From Magnetococcales bacterium (lineage in GTDB: Bacteria > Pseudomonadota > Magnetococcia > Magnetococcales > JADGCH01): a stretch of DNA of 52,660 nucleotides. The stretch is taken from contig JADGCH010000011.1 of NCBI GenBank assembly GCA_015229115.1, positions 1 through 52,660 of the forward strand, read 5' to 3'. Below, piece by piece: positions 43,508 to 52,443 of the stretch. A program made the position numbers and the translations under genes. Positions within the stretch are counted from its first letter, which is position 1; each line of letters opens with the position of its first letter. The notes beneath the pieces are model-generated. The model had not been told where the DNA came from, did no database searches, and worked only from the letters and a program-made list of their open reading frames with translations.

Positions 43508-44734
43508 TCAAAGGGATTTTCGGTCAAACAGGGCCACCAGTTCGACGTGATGGGTCATTGGGAACAGATCGATGGGCTGGACGCTGCGCAGCTGAAAGTC
43601 TCCAGCTGTAAGGATAGCGCTATCGCGGGCGAAGGTGGCCGGATTGCATGACACATAAACCACCCGTGCTATCCGACCTCTATCGACTAACCAGCGGCTG
43701 ACCTGCAAAGCCCCCTCACGCGGTGGGTCCAGTACCACGCAATCGACCGGATCGGTGGTCAATCGTGCCGTTCCAGCCGGATTGAACAGGTCGATGCGGT
43801 AGATGGAGATATCGCCCAAGCCATTGTGTCGTACATTACGTCTGGCCCGGTCAACGCTGGCAGGAGACAGCTCCACCCCTGTCACCCGATCAAACTGCTG
43901 TCGTAGTGGCAGGGTGAAGTTGCCGATACCACAGAACAGATCCAGCGCCTGACGACCACTACCGGCCAGCGCCATGACCTCGTTGACCAGCTGCTGATTG
44001 TCGGTAAAATTGACCTGGGTAAAGTCGCCGACCTGGAAAGAGAGCTTGAAACCATTGAGCGAGTAGCGACAGAATGGATCGCTGGTCAGGATGGGCGGTG
44101 CCATGGCCACACCGGAGTCACCACAGGCCAGATTGATGCGCGATGACGTTGCTGCCGGCGAGGGCTGGCTGGTCAGCCATTGGCGCAGTGGCCCCAGTTG
44201 TTGATTCAGTAGCGGATGAAGTGCGGCACAGTGGTTGACATCGACCACTTGGTGGCTAGCAGAGGCGTGGAAGCCGATGCGGGGCTGTTGCTCCTGCCAG
44301 TCAAGCTGCAATTGGCAGCGTTGACGATATCCGGTGGTGGTATGACCCGGTTGTGTCGGCTGTACACAGGACACAGCCTCGGCTGCTGGCACGCGAGCCA
44401 GGCGCCTCAGGGCATCGACAACGAAGTCCCGCTTGATCGATAACGATGCGGCCTGACTCAGATGCTGCATCTGGCATCCGCCGCACTGGCCATAAAGAGG
44501 ACAGATCGGTTCAATGCGGTGCGGGCCTGCTGAGAGGATGGCAACGATGGCGCCATGGTGGACGCCGCGCCGCCGATTCGGTGCAACTTGCACCAGCAGG
44601 CGATCGCCAGCAGCGGCATAGGGAACCAGCACGGTACGACCCTCATACCAAGCCAGGCCCAGACCACCCGATATCACTCGGTCGATGACGACTTCGACGA
44701 CTTCAGAAACTGCTCCATCCGCTGTTTGAACCAT
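43508..44734 (-). CDS. rlmD: 23S rRNA (uracil-C5)-methyltransferase RlmD-like
   Basis: A 408-residue TrmA/RlmCD-family protein. An N-terminal TRAM domain (about 5-62) is followed by the Fe-S cysteines CPLYGQCGGCQMQH (C-x5-C-x2-C). The SAM-binding motif is ALDLFCGIGNFTLPL, then VVLDPPREGA and the catalytic VVYVSCNPATFARD. It probably methylates U1939 of 23S rRNA, although RlmC-like specificity is possible. I start at ATG 44734; this overlaps the siroheme gene by 61 bases. Longer upstream openings show no similarity. Confidence 0.9.
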   Translation of the reverse strand: MVQTADGAVSEVVEVVIDRVISGGLGLAWYEGRTVLVPYAAAGDRLLVQVAPNRRRGVHHGAIVAILSAGPHRIEPICPLYGQCGGCQMQHLSQAASLSIKRDFVVDALRRLARVPAAEAVSCVQPTQPGHTTTGYRQRCQLQLDWQEQQPRIGFHASASHQVVDVNHCAALHPLLNQQLGPLRQWLTSQPSPAATSSRINLACGDSGVAMAPPILTSDPFCRYSLNGFKLSFQVGDFTQVNFTDNQQLVNEVMALAGSGRQALDLFCGIGNFTLPLRQQFDRVTGVELSPASVDRARRNVRHNGLGDISIYRIDLFNPAGTARLTTDPVDCVVLDPPREGALQVSRWLVDRGRIARVVYVSCNPATFARDSAILTAGDFQLRSVQPIDLFPMTHHVELVALFDRKSL

Positions 44735-45342
44735 GGCTGATTGTCCTGGTAACGATAACGTTGTTCGGTTGCGGCTTGTTGGGCCATGTGACGCCAGAAC
44801 CGCTGTCGCAACAGCGGGTCGGCGAGTTGTTGTTGTACCAGGGGACGCATGGTCCCAAAGACGGCCGCCAGGGAGTGCCATCCGCTCTCAAGCCAGTTTT
44901 CGATCCGTTCCTTGAGCAGACGCGACAGCGCTGGGCTCAAGCCGCTGCTGGCCACGGCCACAGTAACGGCTCCCTGTCTCACCACAGCCGGAACCCGAAA
45001 CCCGCTTACTTCCGCATCATCAGCCGAATTACACAGCAACCCGAGATGGCTGCAGGCCTGGGCAATGGCCCGATTGAACGGACCGTCATCGGTGGCGGCA
45101 AACACCAGCCATGGACGAGGTGTCTGCTCCAGCAGAACAAGATCGAAGGGTTGTTGGTGGTGAACAATCTGTCCCGTCGCAGCCAGCTCGGCAATCCGAC
45201 CATGGGCCTGTGGGGCAAAAACGACCACTCTGGCGCCGCAGGGCAGCAGCCCATCCAGCTTGCGGTTGGCCACCTTGCCAGCACCAATCAACCATACCAG
45301 CCGGCCCTCCAGGGCCAATTCCGCCATGTATGAATGGGTCAT
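44674..45342 (-). CDS. Precorrin-2 dehydrogenase / sirohydrochlorin ferrochelatase (CysG N-terminal, Met8-like)
   Basis: A 222-residue protein corresponding to the N-terminal half of CysG. It has an NAD-binding site (VWLIGAGKVANRKLDGLL), LVFAATDDGPFNRAIAQAC and the conserved CNSADDAEVSGFRVPAVVRQG and VAVASSGLSPALSRLLKERIE segments. It oxidises precorrin-2 and inserts iron for siroheme, the cofactor of sulfite and nitrite reductases. No uroporphyrinogen methyltransferase lies nearby. A siroheme-forming enzyme fits a sulfur-active organism, but the target enzymes are not in the window. Confidence 0.88.
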   Translation of the reverse strand: MTHSYMAELALEGRLVWLIGAGKVANRKLDGLLPCGARVVVFAPQAHGRIAELAATGQIVHHQQPFDLVLLEQTPRPWLVFAATDDGPFNRAIAQACSHLGLLCNSADDAEVSGFRVPAVVRQGAVTVAVASSGLSPALSRLLKERIENWLESGWHSLAAVFGTMRPLVQQQLADPLLRQRFWRHMAQQAATEQRYRYQDNQPWFKQRMEQFLKSSKSSSTE

Positions 45343-45441
45343 GGATGATTATTCCTTGCCTTTGCTATTCAATGGCCGACGACCATGGTAAGATGGTCAC
45401 CCCTGTAATTCAAGTTCTGATCTGACGAAGGAGGAGGGAAC

Positions 45442-45702
45442 GTGTCATCACCCGATGTGTACCGGCTGGTTGCTGAGGCGCTGGAGTGCGCGCCACAGAC
45501 CCTGACCCAGGATAGTGGGCTCGGATCTCATCCTCAATGGGACAGTTTTGGCCATCTGCGTGTCATGCTGGTTCTGGAACAGCACTTGGGTATCGAAATC
45601 AACGATGCTACCATTCTCCAGTTTGAGACCATGCAGTCGATTCTTGCCTACTGTTCAGCTTTGCCGGCGGCACAACAGGAAAAAATTACCCCCATGAGCT
45701 GA
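45442..45702 (+). CDS. Acyl carrier protein-like protein
   Basis: An 86-residue protein from a GTG start, with GGAGG shortly upstream. The phosphopantetheine site is WDSFGHLRVMLVLEQ (S35), a DSF variant of the DSL motif, followed by LGIEINDATILQFETMQSI, typical of acyl or peptidyl carrier domains. No acyl-activating or ketosynthase gene is next to it. It lies between the siroheme gene (divergent) and flgD (about 170 bases downstream). A role in modifying a surface or flagellar component, or in amino-acid activation, is possible but unsupported. Confidence 0.8.
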   Translation: MSSPDVYRLVAEALECAPQTLTQDSGLGSHPQWDSFGHLRVMLVLEQHLGIEINDATILQFETMQSILAYCSALPAAQQEKITPMS

Positions 45703-45796
45703 TTTGTCGGCCGTCCTGTTGCTGCCGCTGTGATGACCTGCCGATAATTTCACTAAAAATCAATTCGTTAATTAACTTCATCAGACCAGATCCGCA

Positions 45797-45811
45797 TGGC
45801 ATGGTGCTTGT
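45797..45811 (+). promoter_or_regulatory. Possible sigma-54-like promoter for flgD
   Basis: TGGCATGGTGCTTGT shares TGGCATG-N4-TTG with the element before fliK, at about the same distance (62 bases) from the start codon. Two bases differ from the TGGCAC-N5-TTGC consensus. The flanking downstream sequence is A/T-rich. Confidence 0.4.
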
Positions 45812-45872
45812 TAAAATAAAGCTCAAGATGGACAATAAAAAACAATAGCAGCACAGTGAGGGAAGATCAATC

Positions 45873-46574
45873 ATGACCACGAGCAGTGACATAGCCAATT
45901 TGCCGAGAGGGTCGGTCAGTACCATTCCGGTCTATGATCCTAATGCAACCAAAACGGCATCGAATAGCGTCGATGCCGACAGCCTGCGCACCGATTTCAT
46001 GCGTATGCTGACCGCCCAGCTACAATATCAGGATCCACTGGAGCCGATGCAGAATTCCGATTTTACCAATCAGCTGGCACAGATGAATTCATTGCAGGAG
46101 CAGCAGCATATCGGTGATGTGCTGGACAAGCTGTTGGCGGCCCAGACGGGTGGTGCTGCCGGTGCACTGGGTCAGATCAACCAGGCCGTTTCCTACATTG
46201 GACGGCAGGTTGTGGTGCCAGGCCGCCAGATGCAGGCCATCAATGGTCAGGGTACGGTCCATTTCAACCTGTCCGATCATGCTTCGGCACAGCTAACCAT
46301 TTATGATGGCAACGGCAATGTGGTCAAGGAAATCAGCAACCAGTCTTATCAGGCTGGCGACAATGAGGTTGCGGTAGCGTTGCCGGATGGGCTCTATCGT
46401 TTTGCCGTCACACTGGATGGGGACAGTGCCGGAGAAGGTGTAACGGTGACGCCGATGGAAGCTGGCATTGTCACCGGGGTCTCGAAAGACAGCAAGAATC
46501 AGGTGGTGTTATCCATGAATGGTCATACCGTACCACTGGATCAGATCGTCCGGGTCGAGATGGTCAATCTGTAG
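45873..46574 (+). CDS. flgD: Flagellar hook scaffold / capping protein FlgD
   Basis: A 233-residue protein. The N-terminal FlgD domain holds FMRMLTAQLQYQDPLEPMQN and FTNQLAQMNSLQEQQ, then a beta-rich C-terminal part with the FlgD/Ig-like TLTIYD-type segment (QLTIYDGNGNVVKEI). FlgD caps the growing hook so that FlgE can polymerise. flgE follows after about 60 bases. Confidence 0.96.
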   Translation: MTTSSDIANLPRGSVSTIPVYDPNATKTASNSVDADSLRTDFMRMLTAQLQYQDPLEPMQNSDFTNQLAQMNSLQEQQHIGDVLDKLLAAQTGGAAGALGQINQAVSYIGRQVVVPGRQMQAINGQGTVHFNLSDHASAQLTIYDGNGNVVKEISNQSYQAGDNEVAVALPDGLYRFAVTLDGDSAGEGVTVTPMEAGIVTGVSKDSKNQVVLSMNGHTVPLDQIVRVEMVNL

Positions 46575-46637
46575 ACGACTGCTCCTGTAACTTAAAAAAC
46601 TAAAATATTTTTCGCACAAACTCGGGGGAGAACAAAC

Positions 46638-48149
46638 ATGTCTATTATTCAGGCCATGCTGGCTGGTACGAGCGCTCTGAATAAGTATGGCGATGCCATG
46701 ACGGTGATTGGCAACAACTTGGCCAACGCCCAGACCTCTGGTTTCAAGGCCAGTCGGTCTACCTTTGAAGATGTGCTGGTGCAGACCATCGGGGTCAGTG
46801 GTAACGGCGAATCGACCCAGGTCGGTACCGGTGTCGGACTTTCATCGGTCGATCAGAGTTTTAGCCAGGGCTCCCTCAATACCACCTCTCGTGTGACAGA
46901 TATGGCTATTGATGGCAAGGGCTACTTCATTGTGAGGGATGCTGGTTTGCAACCAGGCAAGGTGACCGTTGTTTCTAACGACGCTTCCAAGGAAAATAAG
47001 GTCTTCTACACCCGTGCTGGTAGTTTTCAGAAAGACAAGGATGGCTATCTGGTCAACAACGCCAGCATGATCGTGCAGGGCTGGCTGTTGAATGAGGACG
47101 GTACACGTGTCAATCCGAGCCCGAAGGGCATGAACGATATCAATCTTGCCATTGCCAATGGTGACAACATCACCATCCATCTGGGTAAACCAACCAGCAA
47201 CGCCACCATCGCTGCCAACCTTGATGCCAGGGTTGAGTACGTCAGCGATGGCGCTAATCCGGCTCAGTCCAACTATAATAACGGCTATACTTCAACGATA
47301 CGGGTTTATGACTCCCAGGGGGGTGGGCATAATATCGAGGTTCATTTTGAGCGGGTTGAAACGGCCAATAAATGGAAGTTTAACATCATCGCAGATGAAA
47401 ACGATGTCGATCCGGCAGCTGCCGCAAGTTATGGTTTTGCAGCGCCATCCGACATATCGATTGGTACCGCGAAATTGATGAAACTGGGAGGTTATCTGCA
47501 GTTCGATACCAATGGTTCCCTGCTTGATGTCCAGAATGCCGAGGGTACCAGTGTGGTCAACAGCGCATCAGGGTACAGCAGTGCGCTTGGGGGGACGACC
47601 TTTCCATTTATAACCAGTGGTGGCAACCCAGCAACGCCATCGACGGGTCAGGAGATCAAATTTAATTTTGGCAACCCGTCACTGATCGATGTAAAGACCA
47701 AGAAAAACATTGGGGGAAGTGGACGAGATGGCATCATTCAGTCTGTCGGCGATTACCAGGCCCTGCCGCAGACACAGAACGGTTATGGCATTGGTTCTCT
47801 GGAGGACATTTCTGTCAACCAGGATGGTAAGCTGTATGGTTTTTACAGCAATGGTCAAACCATTCCGCTTTACCAGATTGCCGTGGCTGATTTTCCGGAT
47901 GAACAGGGGATGGACCAGGTCGGAGCTAGTCTCTACCAAGCCACCGCTGCTTCGGGAGCCGATATTGGCGGTCTCGCCCAGACGGGTCGTCTGGGAGGCA
48001 TCCGCAGCTTCGTTCTGGAGCAGTCCAACGTCGACATGTCTGGTGAATTTGTCAACATGATCGCCATGCAGCGGGCGTTTCAGGCCAACTCGCGTATCGT
48101 CAGTGTCACCGATGGTATGCTGGAAGAGTTGATGTCCTTGAAACGGTAG
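46638..48149 (+). CDS. flgE: Flagellar hook protein FlgE
   Basis: A 503-residue hook subunit. The N-terminal ALNKYGDAMTVIGNNLANAQ and the C-terminal LEQSNVDMSGEFVNMIAMQR and FQANSRIVSVTDGMLEELM are the conserved rod-like coiled-coil ends; the middle is variable beta domain. Serine/glycine-rich linkers carry short repeats (for example GYSSALGGT). GGGGGAG precedes the ATG. It lies directly after flgD. Confidence 0.97.
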   Translation: MSIIQAMLAGTSALNKYGDAMTVIGNNLANAQTSGFKASRSTFEDVLVQTIGVSGNGESTQVGTGVGLSSVDQSFSQGSLNTTSRVTDMAIDGKGYFIVRDAGLQPGKVTVVSNDASKENKVFYTRAGSFQKDKDGYLVNNASMIVQGWLLNEDGTRVNPSPKGMNDINLAIANGDNITIHLGKPTSNATIAANLDARVEYVSDGANPAQSNYNNGYTSTIRVYDSQGGGHNIEVHFERVETANKWKFNIIADENDVDPAAAASYGFAAPSDISIGTAKLMKLGGYLQFDTNGSLLDVQNAEGTSVVNSASGYSSALGGTTFPFITSGGNPATPSTGQEIKFNFGNPSLIDVKTKKNIGGSGRDGIIQSVGDYQALPQTQNGYGIGSLEDISVNQDGKLYGFYSNGQTIPLYQIAVADFPDEQGMDQVGASLYQATAASGADIGGLAQTGRLGGIRSFVLEQSNVDMSGEFVNMIAMQRAFQANSRIVSVTDGMLEELMSLKR

Positions 48150-48183
48150 TCTTTGAGTCAACGCTGGCCACTTTTGCCCCTTC

Positions 48184-48216
48184 TGTCACCTTCCCCTGGA
48201 TCGGGGGAAGGTGACA
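48184..48216. terminator. Strong 13-bp hairpin after flgE
   Basis: TGTCACCTTCCCC pairs fully with GGGGAAGGTGACA across a short loop, beginning about 35 bases past the flgE stop. There is no T-run, so it may stop transcription with Rho, protect the 3' end, or both. It separates the flgDE unit from fliL. Confidence 0.55.
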
Positions 48217-48263
48217 GCAAACTCATTTTCTGAAACAGTTCCATTTTGTTTGACAATTCATTT

Positions 48264-48280
48264 GGGAACCGATCTTGCAT
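48264..48280 (+). promoter_or_regulatory. Weak sigma-54-like GG-N10-GC site upstream of fliL
   Basis: GGGAACCGATCTTGCAT has GG and GC in the correct spacing and a TTGC box, but lacks the TGGCAC -24 element. It lies about 126 bases before fliL. See the similar weak site before fliK. Confidence 0.3.
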
Positions 48281-48405
48281 GACCTTGATCGAATGTTTTG
48301 CAAAAGCTGTTCGGCTGTTGGAATGATGACGATGGTGAACAGATGATAGAGAACAGGTTTCATAGAGTATCGGTTTAGCGGTTTTGTTGCGAAGGACGGA
48401 ATGCC

Positions 48406-48912
48406 ATGGCGGAAGAAGCGGGACAGGAAGCGGCTGGAGGTGGCGGTGGTGGCGGTATCGTGCGTATCGTCATCCTGGTGGTGCCAGCGCTGTTGATCGG
48501 TTTGGCGGGTGGCTACTTTATTGGTCAGAAACTGGCGACCAAGCACGCCGAGGAGACTGAGAAAAAAGAGCCGCAGGCGGCTCCAACACCCAAGGATCCA
48601 GCGGAACTGGTTGGAGAAATGTTCAAGCTGGAGCCTTTCCTGGTCAATTTGAACGAACCAAGGGGTAACCGTTATTTGAAGGTAACGGTTCAGCTAGAGA
48701 TGGGCAATGCTGCCATGAAGGCGGAGGTGGAGCGGCGTCAGGCCCAGATTCGTGACATCATTCTCAGTTTGATGTCTTCCAAGACCACCCAGGATCTGCA
48801 GGCACCAGAAGGCAAATTCCGTCTGCGCGACGAGCTGCTGTCAAGAATCAATGCCCAATTGATCAATGGTAGTGTCACTCGGGTCTACTTTACCGAGTTT
48901 GTCATTCAGTAG
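48406..48912 (+). CDS. fliL: Flagellar basal body-associated protein FliL
   Basis: A 168-residue single-pass inner-membrane protein. A glycine-rich N-terminus (AAGGGGGGG) is followed by a membrane helix (about 22-43, VRIVILVVPALLIGLAGGYF). The periplasmic FliL domain contains FLVNLNEPRGNRYLKVTVQL and VERRQAQIRDIILSLMSSKT. The tail ends TRVYFTEFVIQ. FliL tunes stator function and torque. It is the first of the fliLMNOP run, 45 bases before fliM. Confidence 0.95.
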   Translation: MAEEAGQEAAGGGGGGGIVRIVILVVPALLIGLAGGYFIGQKLATKHAEETEKKEPQAAPTPKDPAELVGEMFKLEPFLVNLNEPRGNRYLKVTVQLEMGNAAMKAEVERRQAQIRDIILSLMSSKTTQDLQAPEGKFRLRDELLSRINAQLINGSVTRVYFTEFVIQ

Positions 48913-48957
48913 GAATTGTAGCAGTTGTTTTGACGGTTTCTTGGGAGGCGGCGTACC

Positions 48958-49962
48958 ATGTCTCAGATTTTATCCTCGGAAGAGATCGATGCCATGATCA
49001 AGGGGCTGGAAGATGGCTCCATTGATGTCGATGACATCGAGGAGGAGCTTCCGGCGTCGTCCCTGCAGCAGGAAAAGAAGGTCACCGCCTACGTTTTCGG
49101 ACAGAAGACCGCTATTCGTGTCGGCGCTCTGCCGGGACTGGATCTGATCAACGAGCATCTGGCATCCCAGCTTTCTTTCAAGTTGAGTCAGAAAGTGGGA
49201 CGGGAGGTGCGTGTTCAGCCGAAAGCGACCATTAACCAGATCTTTGGCCGTTTTCTCCATGTGCTTGAGACACCGATTTTTATCAACATCCTGCGTGTCG
49301 AGCCTTCACAGTCCATGGCATTGATCTCCATCGACGGCGATGTCATGTACCATATCCTTGAGGGCTTTTTTGGTGGCAGCGGTGAATCGGAGCGACCTTA
49401 CCGCAATTTCTCTACCTTCGAAATGAAGGTGATTGACCGCATCATGGATGTGACACGTGAGCAGATCGAGATGTCATGGCGCAAACTGGATGCTGCCTTT
49501 CGCCTGATTCTAGCCCGTTGGGAAAATCAGCCGCAGTTTGCCGCCGTCATGCCGCTCGACGAGACCGTGTTCCTGATTACCTTTGCGGTCGAGATTGGCG
49601 AGACCGAGGGGTCACTGACCATTTGTTTCCCGGCTGTCATTCTTGAGCTGTTCAAACAGCAGTTGAAGGTAGGGTTCCAGCAGAAGGAGGCCGTGGAAGG
49701 GATCTCTGCTTGGCGTAATGCATTGGTTTACCAGTTGGCTATGGTGTCGTTAAGAGTGGTTCCCATTGCTTCCCGTGTCTCCATGACGGTGCGGGAGATG
49801 TTTGAGCTGAAACCAGGGGATGTCATCATGCTGCCCAACGACCTGTCTGATGAGATGCCGATCGAAGTGTCCGGGTTGACCAAGTTCAAGGGTGTTGCCG
49901 GTATCATGAATGGTAAGAGGGCCATACGGGTGACACAGGTGATTGAGGAAGAGAACAATTAA
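48958..49962 (+). CDS. fliM: Flagellar motor switch protein FliM
   Basis: A 334-residue C-ring protein. The N-terminal CheY-P-binding peptide is ILSSEEIDAMIKGL, the middle CheC-like domain has RVEPSQSMALISIDGDVMYH and a VDRFFGG-like EGFFGGSGE, and the C-terminal domain ends with KPGDVIMLPNDLSDEMPIEV. It switches rotation direction. A GGGAGGCGG ribosome site precedes the ATG. Confidence 0.97.
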   Translation: MSQILSSEEIDAMIKGLEDGSIDVDDIEEELPASSLQQEKKVTAYVFGQKTAIRVGALPGLDLINEHLASQLSFKLSQKVGREVRVQPKATINQIFGRFLHVLETPIFINILRVEPSQSMALISIDGDVMYHILEGFFGGSGESERPYRNFSTFEMKVIDRIMDVTREQIEMSWRKLDAAFRLILARWENQPQFAAVMPLDETVFLITFAVEIGETEGSLTICFPAVILELFKQQLKVGFQQKEAVEGISAWRNALVYQLAMVSLRVVPIASRVSMTVREMFELKPGDVIMLPNDLSDEMPIEVSGLTKFKGVAGIMNGKRAIRVTQVIEEENN

Positions 49963-50001
49963 CCGAACGATTGTTAAAAACAGCAAGCAGGAGTGGTCAG
50001 G

Positions 50002-50397
50002 ATGAATGAGGATTTTGAAGACGACGATGACCTGGACGATATCCCAAGCCCTTCAGCAGGGGAGGACAGGAAGTCGCGTCTGCGCAGCAGTTTGCAAAGC
50101 AAGAATGCCGATCTTGATGAAGGCATGATGGCCTTGCCGAAAAATCTTGATCTGTTGATGGATGTGCCCCTGGATATCTCGGTACGTCTGGGCAGTGTAC
50201 GGATGCAGATTCGCGATCTACTGAAATTGAATAAGGGGTCGCTGATTGAGTTGGAAAAAGAGGCCGATGAGCCCTTGGAGATCTACGTTAACGATCGATT
50301 GTTGGCCTATGGGGAAGTCGTGATGATCAAAGAGAAACTGGGTATCCGCATCACCGACATTGTTTCCCTGTCTGAACGGCTGGAAAGCTTGCGGTAA
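50002..50397 (+). CDS. fliN: Flagellar motor switch protein FliN
   Basis: A 131-residue protein with an acidic, disordered N-terminus (EDFEDDDDLDDI) and a C-terminal SpoA domain: LMDVPLDISVRLG, IRDLLKLNKGSLIELE, PLEIYVNDRLLAYGEVV and KLGIRITDIVS. It completes the C-ring with FliM. I prefer ATG 50002, 8 bases after AGGAG, over the GTG at 49993. Confidence 0.96.
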   Translation: MNEDFEDDDDLDDIPSPSAGEDRKSRLRSSLQSKNADLDEGMMALPKNLDLLMDVPLDISVRLGSVRMQIRDLLKLNKGSLIELEKEADEPLEIYVNDRLLAYGEVVMIKEKLGIRITDIVSLSERLESLR

Positions 50398-50409
50398 GGC
50401 CCGTCGACT

Positions 50410-50754
50410 TTGTTGACTTCAGCCATTGCTTCAGTCAATGATTCTGCTATAGTTGCCGCAGAGCTACCCGTCGACATGATGACGGCATCGGTACGGGTAG
50501 CCGGTTTTCTATTGCTTTTTCTCATTGCGGCAGCAGTGGCTGTGCGTGTCGGCAAGCGTTGGAATCTCTATCCTGGCAAGGGAAATACCGTTCCGATACG
50601 GGTTATTGGGGGACACAATTTTGCTCCGGGGGTCGGGGTGCGACTGATCCAGCTGGGTCATCGTGCTTGGCTGATTGGTGTTACTCGTGAGAATGTCTCC
50701 CTGTTGACCGAAATCACAGAATACGAGTCTTGTCGCGAGGAACCAACTCAGTAA
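50410..50754 (+). CDS. fliO: Flagellar biosynthetic protein FliO
   Basis: A 114-residue protein with one membrane helix (about 27-47, VRVAGFLLLFLIAAAVAV) and a cytoplasmic domain containing NTVPIRVIGGHNFAPGVGVR and HRAWLIGVTRENVSLL, as in FliO. It helps assemble the FliP export gate. The start is uncertain: TTG at 50410 or 50413 is used here, with GGTAAGG about 10 bases upstream; ATG at 50476 would remove the N-terminal region. Four-base neighbour spacing supports one transcript with fliN and fliP. Confidence 0.85.
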   Translation: MLTSAIASVNDSAIVAAELPVDMMTASVRVAGFLLLFLIAAAVAVRVGKRWNLYPGKGNTVPIRVIGGHNFAPGVGVRLIQLGHRAWLIGVTRENVSLLTEITEYESCREEPTQ

Positions 50755-50770
50755 TTGAGGGACCTTCTCA

Positions 50771-51523
50771 GTGACGATCAAAAAAAATGTTGTTCTGATG
50801 CTTCTGCTTCCTTTGCTCCTTGTACCGGAGGCGTGGTCTGCAGAGGCGGCGGCGAAGTCGTCCGGTTTATCTTCTCTCTTTTCTGGCAACTCGGAGCAGA
50901 TGGGCGTCGCCCTGCAGATCATGGCGCTGATGACGCTGTTGTCATTGGCACCAGCGCTGCTCATCATGCTGACATCGTTTACTCGTATCGTCGTTGTGCT
51001 CTCTTTTGTACGCCAGGCTATTGGTCTTCAGGGACAGCCTCCCAACCAGGTCATTATTTCTTTAGCTCTTTTTACCACCTTCTTTGTTATGGGACCGGTT
51101 TTTGACCAGGTCTATAGCGCATCCGTCAAACCCTATCTCGATAAGCAGGTCAACGAAAGTCAGGCGCTGGATCGGGCCCTCGTCCCGTTGCGTGGCTTCA
51201 TGCTGAGGCAGACCCGTGAAAGTGATCTGGCCCTGTTTGTCCGCATTTCCGGTATGCAGCAGGCACAGAAACCGGACGATGTGCCGACACGGCTGTTGAT
51301 TCCAGCCTTCATGATTTCTGAACTCAAAACAGCCTTCCAGATTGGTTTTCTCATCTATCTGCCTTTCCTCATTGTCGACATGGTGGTGGCCAGTTTGGTC
51401 ATGTCCATGGGTATGATGATGTTGCCACCGCTGGTAATCTCCATGCCCATCAAGTTGATCCTGTTCGTGTTGGTCGATGGCTGGGGATTAGTGGTCGGTT
51501 CTCTGGTGCAATCGTTCAAATAG
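50771..51523 (+). CDS. fliP: Flagellar export-gate protein FliP
   Basis: A 250-residue export-gate subunit from a GTG start. It has a cleavable signal (residues 1-24, ending AWSAEA), then LQIMALMTLLSLAPALLIML with TSFTRIVVVLSF, QPPNQVIISLALFTTFFV and the C-terminal AFMISELKTAFQIGFLIYLP and VLVDGWGLVVGSLV. These match FliP closely. The usual partners fliQ, fliR and flhB do not follow; speB begins two bases after the stop. Confidence 0.97.
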   Translation: MTIKKNVVLMLLLPLLLVPEAWSAEAAAKSSGLSSLFSGNSEQMGVALQIMALMTLLSLAPALLIMLTSFTRIVVVLSFVRQAIGLQGQPPNQVIISLALFTTFFVMGPVFDQVYSASVKPYLDKQVNESQALDRALVPLRGFMLRQTRESDLALFVRISGMQQAQKPDDVPTRLLIPAFMISELKTAFQIGFLIYLPFLIVDMVVASLVMSMGMMMLPPLVISMPIKLILFVLVDGWGLVVGSLVQSFK

Positions 51524-51525
51524 CC

Positions 51526-52443
51526 ATGTCATTTGCCCCGTTTGCCGGTGTCGATTCTGTCTCCTTGCAACAGGCCCAGGTTGTTGTCATGCCTGTTCCT
51601 TATGGGGCTACCCTCTGTTATGGGACCGGGGCTGCCCGAGGGCCAGAGGCCATTGTGGCGGCTTCGATGCAGATGGAGTGGTTTGACGAGGAACTGTTAT
51701 GGGACCTCTCTGCGGTTGCTATTCATACCACCGAGCCGCTAGAGGTCGATCTGTCTGGTCCTGAGGCCATGATCAGGGCGATTCAGCATCGGGCGCAGCA
51801 GTATGGGGCTCATGGCGGGTGGCTGATCGCTTTGGGTGGCGAACATTCGATCACCACCGGCCTGGTTCGGGCCAGACAATCGATGTCACCCGAGCCCTTT
51901 TCCCTGTTGCAGATTGACGCTCATGCCGATTTACGGGACAGTTATCAGGGTACGCCCTGGTCGCACGCCTGTGTCATGCGGCGCATTTTCGATCTGGCCA
52001 TTCCCTGTGTGCGGGTGGGCATTCGATCCCTGAGTCATGAGGAATGGCAGTTTGTTGATCAGCAACGACTGCATGACAGCTTTTTCTGGGCCCATCAGAT
52101 CGTGCCAGCCTCAAGGGAGGGGCGCTACGACTGGATCGATCGCGTGGTGGAGCAGCTGTTGCCGTCCGTTTACATCACCATCGACCTCGATGGCCTTGAT
52201 CCGTCAGTGGTTCCGGCGGTTGGTACGCCAGAGCCGGGTGGACTGGACTACTACACTTTATTGCGACTGTTACGGCAGGTTTTTCGCAGCCGCCATGTCG
52301 TCGGTTGTGACATCACCGAGCTATCACCGATAGCGGGACAACCGGCCAGTGATTTTTTAGCGGCTAAACTGGTCCACAAGCTAATGGGTTATCAATATTT
52401 CGGAGTGGTTCCCGTTGATCTATATGAAAGGAACGGACCATGA
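51526..52443 (+). CDS. speB: Agmatinase / ureohydrolase
   Basis: A 305-residue arginase-superfamily hydrolase. The dimetal site is formed by LGGEHSITTG (H107), IDAHADLRDSY (D131, H133, D135) and ITIDLDGLDPSVVPAVGTP. The last segment, TPEPGGLDYYTLLRLL, is typical of agmatinases rather than arginases. It converts agmatine to putrescine and urea. No arginine decarboxylase is in the window. It starts 2 bases after fliP and overlaps the methyltransferase gene by four bases (ATGA), so it may be read from the flagellar transcript. Confidence 0.9.
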   Translation: MSFAPFAGVDSVSLQQAQVVVMPVPYGATLCYGTGAARGPEAIVAASMQMEWFDEELLWDLSAVAIHTTEPLEVDLSGPEAMIRAIQHRAQQYGAHGGWLIALGGEHSITTGLVRARQSMSPEPFSLLQIDAHADLRDSYQGTPWSHACVMRRIFDLAIPCVRVGIRSLSHEEWQFVDQQRLHDSFFWAHQIVPASREGRYDWIDRVVEQLLPSVYITIDLDGLDPSVVPAVGTPEPGGLDYYTLLRLLRQVFRSRHVVGCDITELSPIAGQPASDFLAAKLVHKLMGYQYFGVVPVDLYERNGP

